Positions 45,955-57,206 of a stretch of 64,000 bases of DNA are shown piece after piece. Below the pieces are notes generated by a model. It made no database searches, was not told where the DNA came from, and saw nothing but the letters and a program-made list of their open reading frames with translations. Both the position numbers and the translations under genes were made by a program. Positions within the stretch are counted from its first letter, which is position 1; every line of letters begins with the position of its first letter. Origin of the DNA: Symbiotaphrina buchneri. Its lineage: Eukaryota; Ascomycota; Symbiotaphrinales; Symbiotaphrinaceae. Location of the stretch: positions 930,001 through 994,000 of the forward strand of contig BCIG01000001.1 in the NCBI GenBank assembly GCA_001599915.1. The letters run 5' to 3'.

Positions 45955-48305
45955 TCAATAACCCTGTCGAGACCCAGAAGCGGCTCCGTTGGTAGTATTC
46001 GTGCTGGCGCCCTTGTCCACCTTCATCGGGAGGCCAGTGTTGGGCTCAGTGACCGTCGACTTCCCAGTCTGGCCTGTGCCTCCACTGACGCCTTCACTAG
46101 TATGCCCATTGAGTGGGACCGTCGACTTCTCAGCTTGGCCTGTGCCTCTACCGACGCCTTGCGTAGTATGCCCATTGAGCGGGACATCGGGGATATTGAC
46201 GCCGGGAGGATCCTTGTGCAGCCGGTTTCGGTCGCTCTTGTACTCCCGTCCGGTTGTCTCGGCGCCTGTGGTAGTACTAGGACCTCTACTGGTGTCACTA
46301 GATCCACGAGTATCGTTGTATTCACGCTCCTGACGATTGAATTCCTCTTCCTCCTCGGGCGTGTACCTCTTGTTCTTATCCCGATGCAGGAAGCTGAACA
46401 GTCCTCGGTGTTTCTTTTCCTTTTCTGCATGCTTCTCGTGTTTTTCATGCTTTGCTTCTTCCTTGGCTTCCTTCTTCGCTTCTTTCTTTGACTCATGTTT
46501 CGAAACCTCATGATCCGCACCAGCTGCAGCACCTCCGGCAACTGCAGCATCACGGCCGTAATGATGATCCTCTGACTCCTTGTCCACCACTGGACGGGCA
46601 GTGCCGGCTGTATAGTGGCTAGTGCTTGTCTGATCCTCGTTGGTATGCGCACTTTGGATGTTGCGGTCGGCAGTGTCGTCGCGGTGGTGCTTCTCCGCCT
46701 CATATGCAGCTGCTCCTGCGCCTCCAACCAAAGCGGCATCCCTTCCTTTGTGGGAGCCAGCTCCACTTTCTCCCACAAGGCCATCTGGGTCGCGATCTGT
46801 TTGTGCAGCTGCGTACTGGTGGTTTTTGTTGGCTTCGTATCCAGCCATACCAAGACCTCCGGCCATAGCGGCATCTCTGCCCTTATGGGATTCTACGCCA
46901 GTATCGGCAACGGTTTCTGTTTGATTCGTAGTTGGTTGACGGGGATAGTTTTCATAACTCTCCGCACCGATACCACCAACTAACGCAGAATCCCTTCCAC
47001 CCTGAGAGCCGAAGGCGGTATCTCCATCTGATGGGGCCTGATTGCCATGGTGTTGGTGGTGCTTTTCAGCTTCATAACCAGCTGCCCCGATACCCCCAGC
47101 CACAGCCGCATCACGTCCAGCATGCGAACCGAAGCGCGTATCCGGAGCTACTTTCGACTCCACAGTGCTTGGCTCAACCCCGTCGGGGCCGCTAGACACT
47201 GTTTCGGATGCTAACTGCTTCCGCGCTGCAGTTGCACCAAGTACGCCTGGGGCTGTCACGAGTGCAGGATCGACTGCTTGACCGGACCTACTGGCACCAA
47301 TTTCTCGTGAAGTGGGACCAGCTTCGCTGTCATATCGATCTGGTGCTTCCCCTAGGCCGGAACCATATGCAGCGGTTGATGTGGGAGTATCAGTCTCACG
47401 GGTAGCTGCTGTGCCAGGCAAGGCTGGATTCGTACCAGAAGTAGCTGAAGTCGGTTCTGTAGCTCTATAGTCTGTTCCAGATGTACCACTAACGTCCGCT
47501 CCACGCGTGGCAGAGGGACCCTGCTCTCCGCCGAAAGTTTCAGCTAAGGCAGTTTCCGGAGTGACGTTGTACCCAGAGATGTGGGGATCTAGTAGATTTG
47601 CTGTTATGGTCGTATGCTTTCGGGATTCCGGCGGGCATGGATCGCCAACGTACTCATGGCCGAGGCCCAAGTGTTGATGTGCGCCCACCCATGCTTCCGG
47701 ACCATGGGCAGCTTGGATGTGGGAGTTATCGCTGGTGCTTGTAGCCAAACCATGTTCACTTTATTACAATTGTCAGTGCGACTCGCGTCAGATGAAGGGA
47801 AAAGGAGCCTACCTGCCGGCTGTCCTGTCAGGATAGCTGTTGCCCGTCAAACCGCCAGAGCTCGAAAAGCCAGTACCGCTGGATGGCTCGACGCCCCTCC
47901 TTTCATCCAAGTCAGAGTCCGCATCTGGGTCTAGTTCGTTGGCAAGGCCAGATGAATTGTATTGGCCAGGCGTTCCCGCTGCTCCAATACCAGCCATCTT
48001 GAAACCCTCGGGGTTTCCCTGCACGCCAGATTTGATCGAAGCGGTACTGGCAGACCGATCTGCTTCGGACGTCGCCATGCGCGGATCCAGGCTAGCATTA
48101 CCTGTTCCCTGATTTCCGCCGGACAGGTGTGAGGATTGAAGCTCAGAGGAGTGGGCCCCTGTAGTGACATTGTCACTCTCGCCGTTGCCGCACATGAGGC
48201 GGGCGTCCTTGTCTCTGCCTGGATCACTTTTCAAGAATTAGTGCGCGGTCTGGTAATTGAGAAAGGGAATGCTTTTCCGTACAGCGCGTTTCTCATCTTC
48301 TCCAT
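45955..48305 (-). CDS. Repeat-rich, disordered LEA-like protein
   Basis: Three exons: 48283-48305, 47813-48226, 45955-47758 (introns 56 and 54 nt); 746 aa. The first exon is only 23 nt (MEKMRNAL) with a strong CACCACCATGG context; an in-frame ATG at 48234 would be the alternative. No signal peptide or membrane span. The protein is rich in G, S, T, H, K and E and should be largely disordered. Five copies of a unit around GRDAAVAGGIGAAGYEAEKHH lie at about residues 365-560, spaced 40-65 residues. A Lys/Glu/His helix follows (KKEAKKEAKEEAKHEKHEKH), then RYTPEEEEEFNRQEREYN, then two copies of VPLNGHTxxGVxxGTGQxxKSTV. I do not recognise a named family; repeats of this type resemble stress-protective LEA-like proteins. 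Function is inferred only from composition. Confidence 0.8.
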
Positions 48306-49680
48306 GGTGGTGAGGAGCAATAGAGATAGCCTTGTGAATTAGCCCGACACTCGGTCCGCAAGAGAAGGCCGGAGGATTTTGCAGATGAAGGTTGGAATGT
48401 CGCAAAGAAACGTGGTTTCAGGACAAGGGATCTGGGCCAGGAAGCTTGATGAATAGGTAATGTACTTCAGGTAGAAAAGAAGAGGTACAATACAAGATTC
48501 TTGCTAGCAGATCTCCAGGGATGCTTAAAATCAGGGAAGGGGAAGATCGCCTTTTGGGTTGCGGTTGTTGCATGCGCACCGACATGGAAATTGTCCGTCA
48601 CAAGGCGTGCCCCGCCAAATGCTTGCTTGGTTGCTTGCTTGGTTGCTTGCCTGGTTGCTTGCTTTCAGAGTGGTGACATCACTACCTAGGTAGAAAGGCC
48701 CCGCACCCTTTTCCCCAGACGGTCCGAGGCCCATTCTGTGCGAGTCATCACGGGTGCGCATAAGGTAGTCTACAGTCAACAGAAATGACTCCAGATTGCT
48801 CCTGTAAGGTCCAGCATGATAAGAGGTCTTATTTCATTAATTGCTGCAGACGTCGAGGAGATAAACATTACCCACAGTTATCAGTAAAGAAATCGCAGAA
48901 TACGAATACCTTAATCCTTGAAGTTCGTTCTAGCCAGTGCGAACGGTTCTCACTGGGCTCATTCTATTGGTCAATCCCCATACCTGCGCCTTCTGGCGCT
49001 CGCACCAGCCGGTACGAGTCCACTATGAGCAAGATGGTGTGATGCAATTGATCAATAAGGTATCGAAGGATTGCGCCAACGATCGGAGATGGGGTAACAC
49101 GAGACAAAGCCACCGACGCAAGCCACAAGCGTTCTTGCAGATATGATGTTTCCACCTTTCCTGTATTGCGCGAAAGCATGAGAAGACTGACAGTTTTGCG
49201 ATGGACTGATGGCGAGCGTTCTTGTCACGGAGGAATACATCCATACCTTAAATACATCAACTGGGTACCTACAGAGTACCTTACTCCGTACCAAGTGCGA
49301 GTGAGTTCTTTCTAGGGAGTATCATGCTAGCCAATCCAAATGCCAGTGTCCCCCGTATCACGTGTGATGGCGTCCGTAGCTTCCGACCCCCTTTCCCCCT
49401 CCCTTGACATCTCAAAATAATGTCCCGTTATCACCCACCCACCCACCACGAGCCTTTCCCGCCCGATGACGACGGAATGTCAGTCGGGGCCACACACCCA
49501 CACCCTCAAGCTATCTTGCTTAAAACCATCCCTCAGTCTCCATCCGAAGCCTACCGGATACCAATGAATCAACACTTTTACGAACTACGATTGAATATTT
49601 GAAAGAGAACGCAGAACTCTACCGGTCCATACTCTGCCGGCTGAAGGAAGATAACGAAACACAAATAACCACAACACACA
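48306..49680. other. Divergent intergenic region with a microsatellite-like repeat
   Basis: 1375 bp between divergent genes, so both promoters should lie here. Contains the GCTTGCTTGGTT repeat at 48621-48664. No supported gene. Confidence 0.5.
48621..48664. repeat. 12-bp tandem repeat GCTTGCTTGGTT, about 3.7 copies
   Basis: Copies start at 48621, 48633 and 48645 (the third has one T to C change) and a partial fourth at 48657. The unit is built from TTGC/TTGG tetramers. Confidence 0.9.
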
Positions 49681-50358
49681 ATGCCTTTCCGAGACCGCGT
49701 GCGAAAGGCCTTTGGCCGCTCCCGGTCCAACTCCGACAACTCGGACCACAGCGCGACGGGGAGCAAACCAGTATCGCCCACGACGTCCAACTCCAAGCAG
49801 CCCAAGGCTCCCAAAGAGCCGGCCGCGGACGCCGCTGCGCCCGCCTACAAAAGAAGGCTGCCCGAGGCCCACCAGGCCCGCATGGCCGCCTTCTCGTGGG
49901 CCAACAACCCGTGCTCGCGCCACATGAGCGACGCCTCCCAGTACAGCCCCAAGGGATCCCGCGTGCCCACGCGCGAGAACAGCCGGAGCAGCGTGCGGGA
50001 GCGCAAGTCGATGCAGTCGCCGCGGAGGCGGGGTCCGCATCTGGTGGAGAATGCAGAGTCGGATGATTTCGTCGGCAGTAAGTGTCAACCCCCGTCTCTT
50101 CCCTACTCTGTCAATCACTTGTATCCGCAATCGTGTACTGACAGCATCTCGCCAGCTGCTGCTCCCCCGGCGCAACACAGCAGCGATCAGAAGCCACGGC
50201 TACATGAGCATGACCCCGAGCTTGAGGATCCATCCAAGATGGTGGGCAATGGAGGCAGTTACGGAGATGCCCACTTCACCAACGACCAATTGGCCACCGC
50301 TTTCAAGCAGTCTATGATGCACGCGCCCAACGGCATGGCGACCGGCATCGCCACTTGA
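49681..50358 (+). CDS. Small conserved-looking fungal protein of unknown function
   Basis: Two exons, 49681-50077 and 50156-50358, with a 78-nt intron; 199 aa spliced. Begins MPFRDRVRKAFGRSRSNSDNSD, a basic start followed by Ser/Asn/Pro-rich sequence, a more ordered centre (YKRRLPEAHQARMAAFSWANN) and a C-terminal part (GDAHFTNDQLATAFKQSMMHA) that could form a helix. No enzyme motif, signal peptide or membrane span. The intron has good GTAAGT and GCCAG signals, a multiple-of-three length and no stop, so its retention would give a 225-aa form. Function unknown. Confidence 0.75.
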   Translation: MPFRDRVRKAFGRSRSNSDNSDHSATGSKPVSPTTSNSKQPKAPKEPAADAAAPAYKRRLPEAHQARMAAFSWANNPCSRHMSDASQYSPKGSRVPTRENSRSSVRERKSMQSPRRRGPHLVENAESDDFVGSKCQPPSLPYSVNHLYPQSCTDSISPAAAPPAQHSSDQKPRLHEHDPELEDPSKMVGNGGSYGDAHFTNDQLATAFKQSMMHAPNGMATGIAT

Positions 50359-50852
50359 TATCTGCAATGACTTCCTGTTGGTCCTGGGCTGGGGAAAAGT
50401 TTGGTTATACGAGCATGGTTATGAGATGAAACGAACGAATAGGATTGGCAAATTGGCCTTTTCATGACTTGTATTATTATGTATTTTGCTATGGGATAGC
50501 GTCGTGGTTTTGGACCGAGGGATTGGGCTGGGCAGGCGCGGAGGATCACGAGGGCTTTACGCCCTCTTTTGATGGATATATGGCCAGACGGTCTTCATGT
50601 CACGGGCAGCACGTCTGCAAGAGGCACCAAGGTATTGAATGCCGCAAGAGGCATGTCGGCATTTGAGAGTCTTCCGGCTCTGACAGACATGGACCAGTAT
50701 ATACAGATAATCATATAAGCACGCTTTCATTGCAAACATCCATCCGCCGTTTTCGTGTGAAAAAAGAAAACGCCTTTCGCTAACAATCAGATACATGCGA
50801 GGATGCTTAGTAGTTCAGACGTAAAAAAACACGAGAAACCAACGCTATGGGA
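50359..50852. other. Convergent intergenic region
   Basis: 494 bp between two converging genes; holds both 3' ends. Nothing further seen. Confidence 0.5.
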
Positions 50853-53800
50853 CTACAATGGGCCTGACGGGTCCGCTCCGTTGCTCGGGGGCAGGCCATG
50901 ATCATCATTATCGAACATATTCATCCAATCCTGCGGCAGGTACTCCAACCAGGGTATCATGTCCCCGCCCAAAAGACTCATGTCAATGCCTTGAGACTCC
51001 AGCATCATGTCCCCGCCTGGCGTGAAGGCAATCGCCCCCGTAGCGCTGGCCGGTGTGGTTGCAAAACCCATGTTCGTCTGGAACGTCGGCTGATCAAGGT
51101 TGTACGTGTCCACAAGCTGCGTGGATGAGAGGCTGCCAGAGTAGGGGGAGTGGAGGTTCAACAGCATCTCCGCGTCAGAGGCGTTTGCCGGCTCAGGGGC
51201 CACGACGGGTCTGGACGCCGGCACCGCATCCGCTGGCCTTTGCAACGACTGGTTGCGTGGTACGGCGCCTTGGAGTCTCGAATTCGATGCCGGCGCGGAG
51301 AAGGATGAGGGCCCAAACCCTCCAGAAGTTCGTTCTTCCGGTTGCGGTGCAGTCCGAGTTTCGTTGGCCCCAACGTTTCTTGTTGGGAGGATCTGGGTCT
51401 GGCCCGAGAATCGCTCTTGCCCGATCTGTTGGGAGGTCGAGAATGGTTCCATTGGGTTGTTATAATGTTGATAGAGGAAGGTGAGGTTCGAGTTTGGCGA
51501 GTTTGTGGTACCAGTCAGTGACCATCCGATGGCTAAAGTAGAATCAGCAACGTCACCAGTCGTTCGAGACAAGACAAGAAATGACTCACCTTGCGTAGGG
51601 TCAGGCATCGGAGAGCCTACGTTGTCTACTCTTCCTTGCAAAAGCTTGGATGTTTGTGAGAAAGGCGCGGGGTTGAACGTCGTGCCAACTGACGCTGGGC
51701 TTGAACCGACTCCTCCCAAGGGTATCTTCCGCCGCCAACCCGGAGAGGTAAATGACGGTTCAGGATGAGGTGTCTCAGTCGCACATTCCATCACCTCCTC
51801 AGAAGTGTACAGGAGGGGATCCCATATCCCCTGTGCCTTCTGGTCCAGGGCAGTAAGTATATACTTCGTACCTGCCCAGTAGGTTTCGAGAGCCTCGAGG
51901 GCCTTGTAGCATCGCTGGTAGTTCTGATTGGCTGCAGATGCTAACAAAGTATGCTTCGCGCTTCTTTGCTCATTACTGATATTCTCATGTGCCTTATTTG
52001 AGGCAGGTGCTTGCTCATGTGAAGATGGACTACTCCCATCTGAGGGCGGGTTTCGAGTTTGTTCGGTCCCTCTGTTTGTTCTTTGGCCAGGGGGAGTGCC
52101 TGCTCTAGATTGTGGCTTAGAAGCAGTGTGCGCCTCCGTCTCCTTTAGAAAAGCACAAGCTGCAATATACATCGGTTGACTTGTGAATGGATTGCCGATG
52201 AAACTCTTTGCGTCCAAAAGCTCGGCAAAAGCTAAGATATCTGCAATTGTCTTCGCGGAGGACATCGACAACTCTCGACTATCGGGAAACAGTTGCTGGA
52301 TTCGGCCATCGAACGAGTGCAGCAGAGATGGCTGGTGCAATAGGACAATTAAAGTGTGAAACCAGAAGTGGAGGAGGATGAAATTGGTCCCTTGCCCAGC
52401 CTTCACGTAATGCTGGAAGTTCACAGCGTTGAAGTGCAGCTTGGGTGACAGACGCTGATAAATTCCAGTCAATTCGCTCTCCATCTTGGCCAGACGTTTG
52501 AGTGTCTCCGGCGTGACATGGTTGACTTCTCGAATATTGTTCAACAGATCGGTGACACGTCCATATAGATGTATTATCCGTATCAGGACATAAAAAGGCT
52601 CGGGCCACCCAGTGATAGGATCTGTCGAGTCTTGACCGGGAAAAGAGAGCTCGACATCTCTGTCTCGTAGGGTGACAGGTCTGCCGGTCCCGGAGGATAT
52701 CACCCTGTCTAGAAAGAACACCGCCCAGAATGTGTCAATACGTTCTCTCTCAACTGCTCGTTGTTCCTCCATATCTGGCGACTCTCCATTGACGGTTGAT
52801 TCACGCTTGCCGTGGTAAGTCTGCTCCTGGTGGGTGCGTGGATTGTAATTGCTCTCTTTACTGCTCTTGGGCGTTGGCCCCTCGCGTCCCTCGAACCTCA
52901 ACCCTTCCAGTTTTTGCATGCCGAGGTCTTGAGCCATTCTGATTGCAATCCCCAAGTACATCCAAAGCCCGCTGTCATGGTTACTTCCAAATTCTTCGTA
53001 AGCCAAAAGCAAGCAGGCCTGAACTACAGCGGTGGTTGGGCAAGAGAATGTGTCAACTACTGCAGCCTTGGCCCGTTGAGCGAATGCCTGACCATACTCA
53101 GACTTAGGTTTCGGTTCATGCCGGTCAGAACCTGGCGAGGATGGATATGCAGCTGTCAAAAGAGGATGAGTCGAGAACCTAGCAGCCACCGCGCAGACAG
53201 CGTCTACTATGATCGCATCTACGCGTTTATCTTCCATATCTTGCATGAAGCGCTCTCGCTGCAGGAAGGGGAAATTGCATCCCAGATGGGTGAAGAATAT
53301 CTCAACAAGATGAGTTATCAAAGGATGATTCGGTGAAGGGTCATTAGGATCATAAAACGGGATCTCTGCTGAGAGACGGGGTTCTGTCCCAGATTGTGAT
53401 GGTGTGGCAGCAGATCCATTACTTAAGGCCGTCGTGAAACCTGCTAAAGCCCCTGTTGAGGCTTCTCCTGCATTGATGAAAGAGCAAAATCAGTACTCTG
53501 TAGAAGTTTCGGGTCGGGAGAACGCAAAGATGAATATACCTGTATTTCGTCTGTCCTTCACTTGCACAACCATCTGCTTGAAGCCTGGTACTATAGCCGT
53601 GGGGCCAAAGTAGCGAAAGTATGGGACCCTGTTGCGCTCGGAGTAGTTGAGAGAGGTATGGCCTAAATGAATTGTCAGACCTCGAACCATGCCATTTCCC
53701 ATGAACATCCGCGTGTCGGAAGCAAAGACTTAACCACGTACTGCTGCTGACTGTGGGACTCGGCTTCTCTTCATCGACTCCTTGATTAGACAGATTATAA

Positions 53801-54342
53801 TCAGTCGCATGGTCTTTTGGACGGTCGATAGGCCTCGTGCTGGATGGATCGATCCCGTTCCCGGGCCTCGAATGCGTTATATCAGCCGCCCTTATACCAT
53901 GACGCCTTATCCGCGGCGAGCGGTCCTGCTCTGAGTATCCATCTGCCAATTTTACGATGTGCCCATGCTCTTTTTTGGTATCTACATCTTGGCCGTCGAG
54001 GAGCGTCGGGTCTGGGGTCGATTCTGAGTCCCGTTGTTGAGGTCTGATCTCGGCGTATCCTAGACAAGCATGGCCGTGCTGCTGGCATGTTTCGCACACT
54101 GGTCGTTCTCCACTGCATCTCGTTTTCCTCTTCCTACATGTCTGGCAACTGTACGGCGACAGGAAGTCAGCATTCATGACTTTTGCAGGCCGAGCCTGGA
54201 AACGCGGCACATACGCTGCATTAACCCGCCGTCGCTTGGCGTGGGGCTGGCCATCGCTAGACACGAATCGTATCTGCTTCGGTATCGCGAGACTTGTTGG
54301 ATGGTTAGGGGTATCCAGGCTGTCACCTCTATCGACGCTCAT
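50853..54342 (-). CDS. Large Zn2Cys6 transcription factor (1093 aa)
   Basis: Four exons: 53742-54342, 53540-53662, 51590-53467, 50853-51532. The zinc cluster is near residues 66-93: CQTCRKRKTRCSGERPVCETCQQHGHAC cut into C-X2-C-X6-C-X5-C-X2-C-X6-C. The short second exon gives NRVPYFRYFGPTAIVPGFKQM, and the third continues with IPFYDPNDPSPNHPLITHLVEIFFTHLGCNFPFLQRERF, the start of the fungal-specific middle homology region, which runs on through RMAQDLGMQKLEGL and IDTFWAVFFLDRVIS. The C-terminal third is disordered, with Ser/Pro-rich and acidic parts suited to activation (NLHSPYSGSLSSTQ, MFDNDDHG). The last intron (57 nt) is in frame and stop-free. Regulated genes cannot be told from the sequence. 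Confidence 0.87.
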
Positions 54343-55053
54343 CCTGACGGGTCCGCTAGCCGCAGAAGAATGCGGAGACGGCGATCAGGAGGGTCTGAAA
54401 TGAGGGGTTGGAGCCTTCACGTCCACTCGAGTTGACAGCGAGGGGTGCAGCCGCATATTACCGTCGCGGTCGGAAAGGAGAACTCTCACATGCCGAGTAT
54501 GATGATTTACGAAGGAGCACCAGCAGACCGCGAGGAGGGGGATCACGACTCTCGGCGCACGAATGGACTAGCGGTGGAATAGTCAGGCGAATATTAGCAT
54601 CCTTGGCGGGGGTCCACGCCGAAGATCTGGGGGATTGTGGGAGTCGTTCTATTCTTAGTAAGCCACGAGCAACTGGTTCTAGATTCGTCCGCTAAACGAT
54701 TTCACTTCAGAATGTTTATCTACCAGGTAAGGTACACATGCGGTACAGCACTGTAGGAATTAAAAGATGCCTGAGTTTGACCAAGTATAGTCACGCTTCA
54801 ACACTCAATGGAGAGCAAGATATACTATGATACAGGCAGCTAGCCAATGGAATTTTTTTTTCTTTTTGTGGATTTTCTAGATATCGCAATTGGTCCCTTT
54901 CCCCCTTTTTCTCCTGTGTACCAAACTCAATAACGGAAGGATATAAAACAATCGGGTCGAAGCTGTGATTAGCACAAGTGGAGCATCATTGCAAAGCAAA
55001 TATCAGCATGCCAGCATCTTTGAGGGGATATTATCCTGCTCATAAGGCGCAGC
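54343..55053. other. Intergenic region between the regulator 5' end and the Hsp20 3' end
   Basis: 711 bp. Holds the regulator promoter and the Hsp20 3' flank, including an A/T-rich run at about 54850-54868. An AGGTAAGGTAC motif copy lies at about 54725-54734. Confidence 0.45.
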
Positions 55054-56052
55054 CTACTCGATGTCGACGCGTTTCACCTCGACAAAGTCGTCTTTGTCAA
55101 GCTTGGGGATTGTGACCCGCAGAATGCCGTCTTCCAGTTTGGCGTTGATGCCATCAACGTCAACTTGAGCGGGGTTAGTACGACTGCCCAGCCTCACTGA
55201 TCGCTCAAAGACCCCAACTTTCCGTTCATCCATGGCAAGAGTCTTCAAGAACTCCTCGTCACCGGGCCTATGAATGACTCCAGCAATCGCCAACTCACTC
55301 TTATCGGCGTTCCAGTTGACGCCGACATCTTCCTTTTTTGCGCCCGGGAGCGAGGCGTGCACAATATACGCCTCCTCGGTGTCGAAGACATCGACTTCCG
55401 GGGTGAAATCTTTCTGCTCCTTACCCTCCTTGCTTTGGGCAGCGGCATCACCCAGCTGGGTCTGCAGAAACTCAACAATGGGAGCCACAAATGGTGCGGC
55501 GCCGTGACGTCCGCCCCAGCCGCGAAACCCGCCCCGTCCGCCGCATCGGCCACGGGCTCCTCCGTGTCGTCGTCCATGCCGGTGGCCATGGCCGTGGCCT
55601 TCTCTAGGGCCGTCCTTGGGACCCTCACCTTCCTCGTTCATGGTCACATCATCAGAATCCTCACAAGCTTCGGTGGGAGGAAACGGGGGGCGACCACGCC
55701 CTTCCTCATCCGACTCGTTCATGAATCCAGGGGGAGGTGGAGGGGGAGGGGGATAAAATCCGCCGAAGCCTCCACGTCCGTGGTGATGATGACCTCCACG
55801 GCCACCCCAGCCGCCGCGACGGCCGCCGAAAGGGTGCCGATGATGATGTTCGGGACCGAAAGGTCCATGCTCACCTTGAGGTCCTCCTGGCGGACCATGT
55901 GGATGATCTCCAGCATCAAAGGGAGGTGGACCTCTCGGAGGGCCCTGTTCGTTGAAAAATGCGAACATTGGGTGTTCGGGACCTTTCTCCTCGAGGCTTG
56001 CAACGAAGTCCCAGAAGGGGGCAGTTTGATTGTAGTACCTTATGGAGGGCAT
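55054..56052 (-). CDS. Hsp20/alpha-crystallin small heat-shock protein with long low-complexity N-terminus
   Basis: Intronless, 332 aa, against 150-250 aa for most fungal small heat-shock proteins. ATP-independent holdase of unfolding proteins. The first 30 residues (MPSIRYYNQTAPFWDFVASLEE) resemble the N-terminal motif of Hsp30-type proteins. Residues about 35-190 are rich in G, H, P and R (HHHRHPFGGRRGGWGGRGG, YPPPPPPPPGF, HGHGHRHGRRHGG). The alpha-crystallin domain covers about 215-325 (EVDVFDTEEAYIVHASLPGAK, VFERSVRLGSRTN, AKLEDGILRVTIPKL), with the conserved AxLxxGVL-like motif as AKLEDGIL. The terminal IxI/V motif is not clear. Lack of introns suits a gene that must work under heat, when splicing fails. 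Confidence 0.92.
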   Translation of the reverse strand: MPSIRYYNQTAPFWDFVASLEEKGPEHPMFAFFNEQGPPRGPPPFDAGDHPHGPPGGPQGEHGPFGPEHHHRHPFGGRRGGWGGRGGHHHHGRGGFGGFYPPPPPPPPGFMNESDEEGRGRPPFPPTEACEDSDDVTMNEEGEGPKDGPREGHGHGHRHGRRHGGARGRCGGRGGFRGWGGRHGAAPFVAPIVEFLQTQLGDAAAQSKEGKEQKDFTPEVDVFDTEEAYIVHASLPGAKKEDVGVNWNADKSELAIAGVIHRPGDEEFLKTLAMDERKVGVFERSVRLGSRTNPAQVDVDGINAKLEDGILRVTIPKLDKDDFVEVKRVDIE

Positions 56053-56164
56053 TTTGATCGTTGAGTGGTAGAAAATGTGGTAGCGGTATAGATAGGATTG
56101 TTGATGAGCTGCTGGTTGAAAGCTTGATGGGAAATGAAGCTGAAGGGGGAGGGAAGGAGCAAGA

Positions 56165-56171
56165 TTATATA
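56165..56171 (-). promoter_or_regulatory. TATA box of the Hsp20 gene
   Basis: TATATAA on the minus strand, about 115 nt upstream of the start codon. Strongly induced stress genes in fungi often have a TATA box. An AGGGG stress-element core lies on the plus strand near 56140; no clean heat-shock element (repeated nGAAn) could be made out. Confidence 0.5.
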
Positions 56172-57206
56172 GAGGATCGAGAGAGGCAACGGATCACTGA
56201 TGTGAGAGCAGGCAACGACCTACGCACTTCCCCGCCCGACGAATTCACCGAGCGCCACCTGTGGCTTGACTCATAGCGGGGGCAAAAGATCCACCATTTC
56301 GGGCTATGTACAGATAGGCCGCAGCAGACACGCGTCAAGCATAAGGTTAGGTACCCACAGGCAGCAGTAAAGCTGTGGCTTGCCACTGGCGGATCCCCGT
56401 TATTATTGACCGATACTACTGAAGTATCATGCAGAATGTGGCGAGTGGATTCGTTCGAATACCTCGTACGGTGTATCTGTACACCGTACTCCGCTGACAT
56501 GTGACAGACGCGCAACACAGCGAGATTTCATTAGCCAGATATAGGAAAGTGTCATCGGGACGTCGGGGGCTAACAGGCCCCGGCGAGCCTGTTCGGCCGA
56601 CGCACCTCGCTTTATCTCGCTTTTATCTCACTTCATCTCAAGCTTACGCCACGGGCGAGCCACAGATGCTCCGATAGCTGCGAACCTCGGAGAATAGCTC
56701 CACGGAACACCTCCCGAGTCTATGAAGCATCGCGAAGCATCTCGAAGAACATTGACTCATTCGTCCGCTCGTTGGTAAGCTACCGGTTGCAGCACTTCTT
56801 TTGATCTAGCAGACGCGGTCCTTGTGAAGCGTCTCCTGCTGGACGTCCCACTGGGCAAGCAAGTCAAAAATTTGGACGTTAGGGTGGGATCCACCTCCAA
56901 GGTGACGTCTCCGATCCAATCAAACGTTGGCCAAAGCTTTGGTTTTCGGGATCCATGCTTCCCATCAGATTTGTATTCAGCTATTACTTTCGCCGTTGTT
57001 ACATGACAGATCTGATAGGCTCGTCTGTGTATTAAAACAAATTCCTCCCGCCGCATAAGCCATGACATCGTAGGTAATCATACAGCGCTGGCAGCGGCAG
57101 CGTGAATCCAGATCATCCATTAAAGCCTCCTTGTGTACATGAATCTTTCATCATTGAATAGAAAGTTTTGAGCTCCTCTGCAGGGGAGAATATGTACGTG
57201 CCAACG
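56172..57206. other. Intergenic region between Hsp20 promoter and the DH-domain gene 3' end
   Basis: About 1 kb with no supported gene. A short irregular repeat of TTATCTC/ACTTCATCTC units lies at about 56606-56640, and GCATCGCGAAGCATCTCGAAG at about 56727-56747. Confidence 0.4.

Noticed and set aside
45829-46491. 220-codon plus-strand frame
   Set aside because: It lies antisense to the repeat-rich protein gene; the repeats on the other strand produce it.
55270-56064. 264-codon plus-strand frame over the Hsp20 gene
   Set aside because: Antisense shadow of a GC-rich, low-complexity coding region with a clear alpha-crystallin domain on the minus strand.
56450-56470. Possible heat-shock element (ATTCGTTCGAAT) upstream of Hsp20
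   Set aside because: The nGAAn units are not correctly spaced, so it does not meet the consensus.
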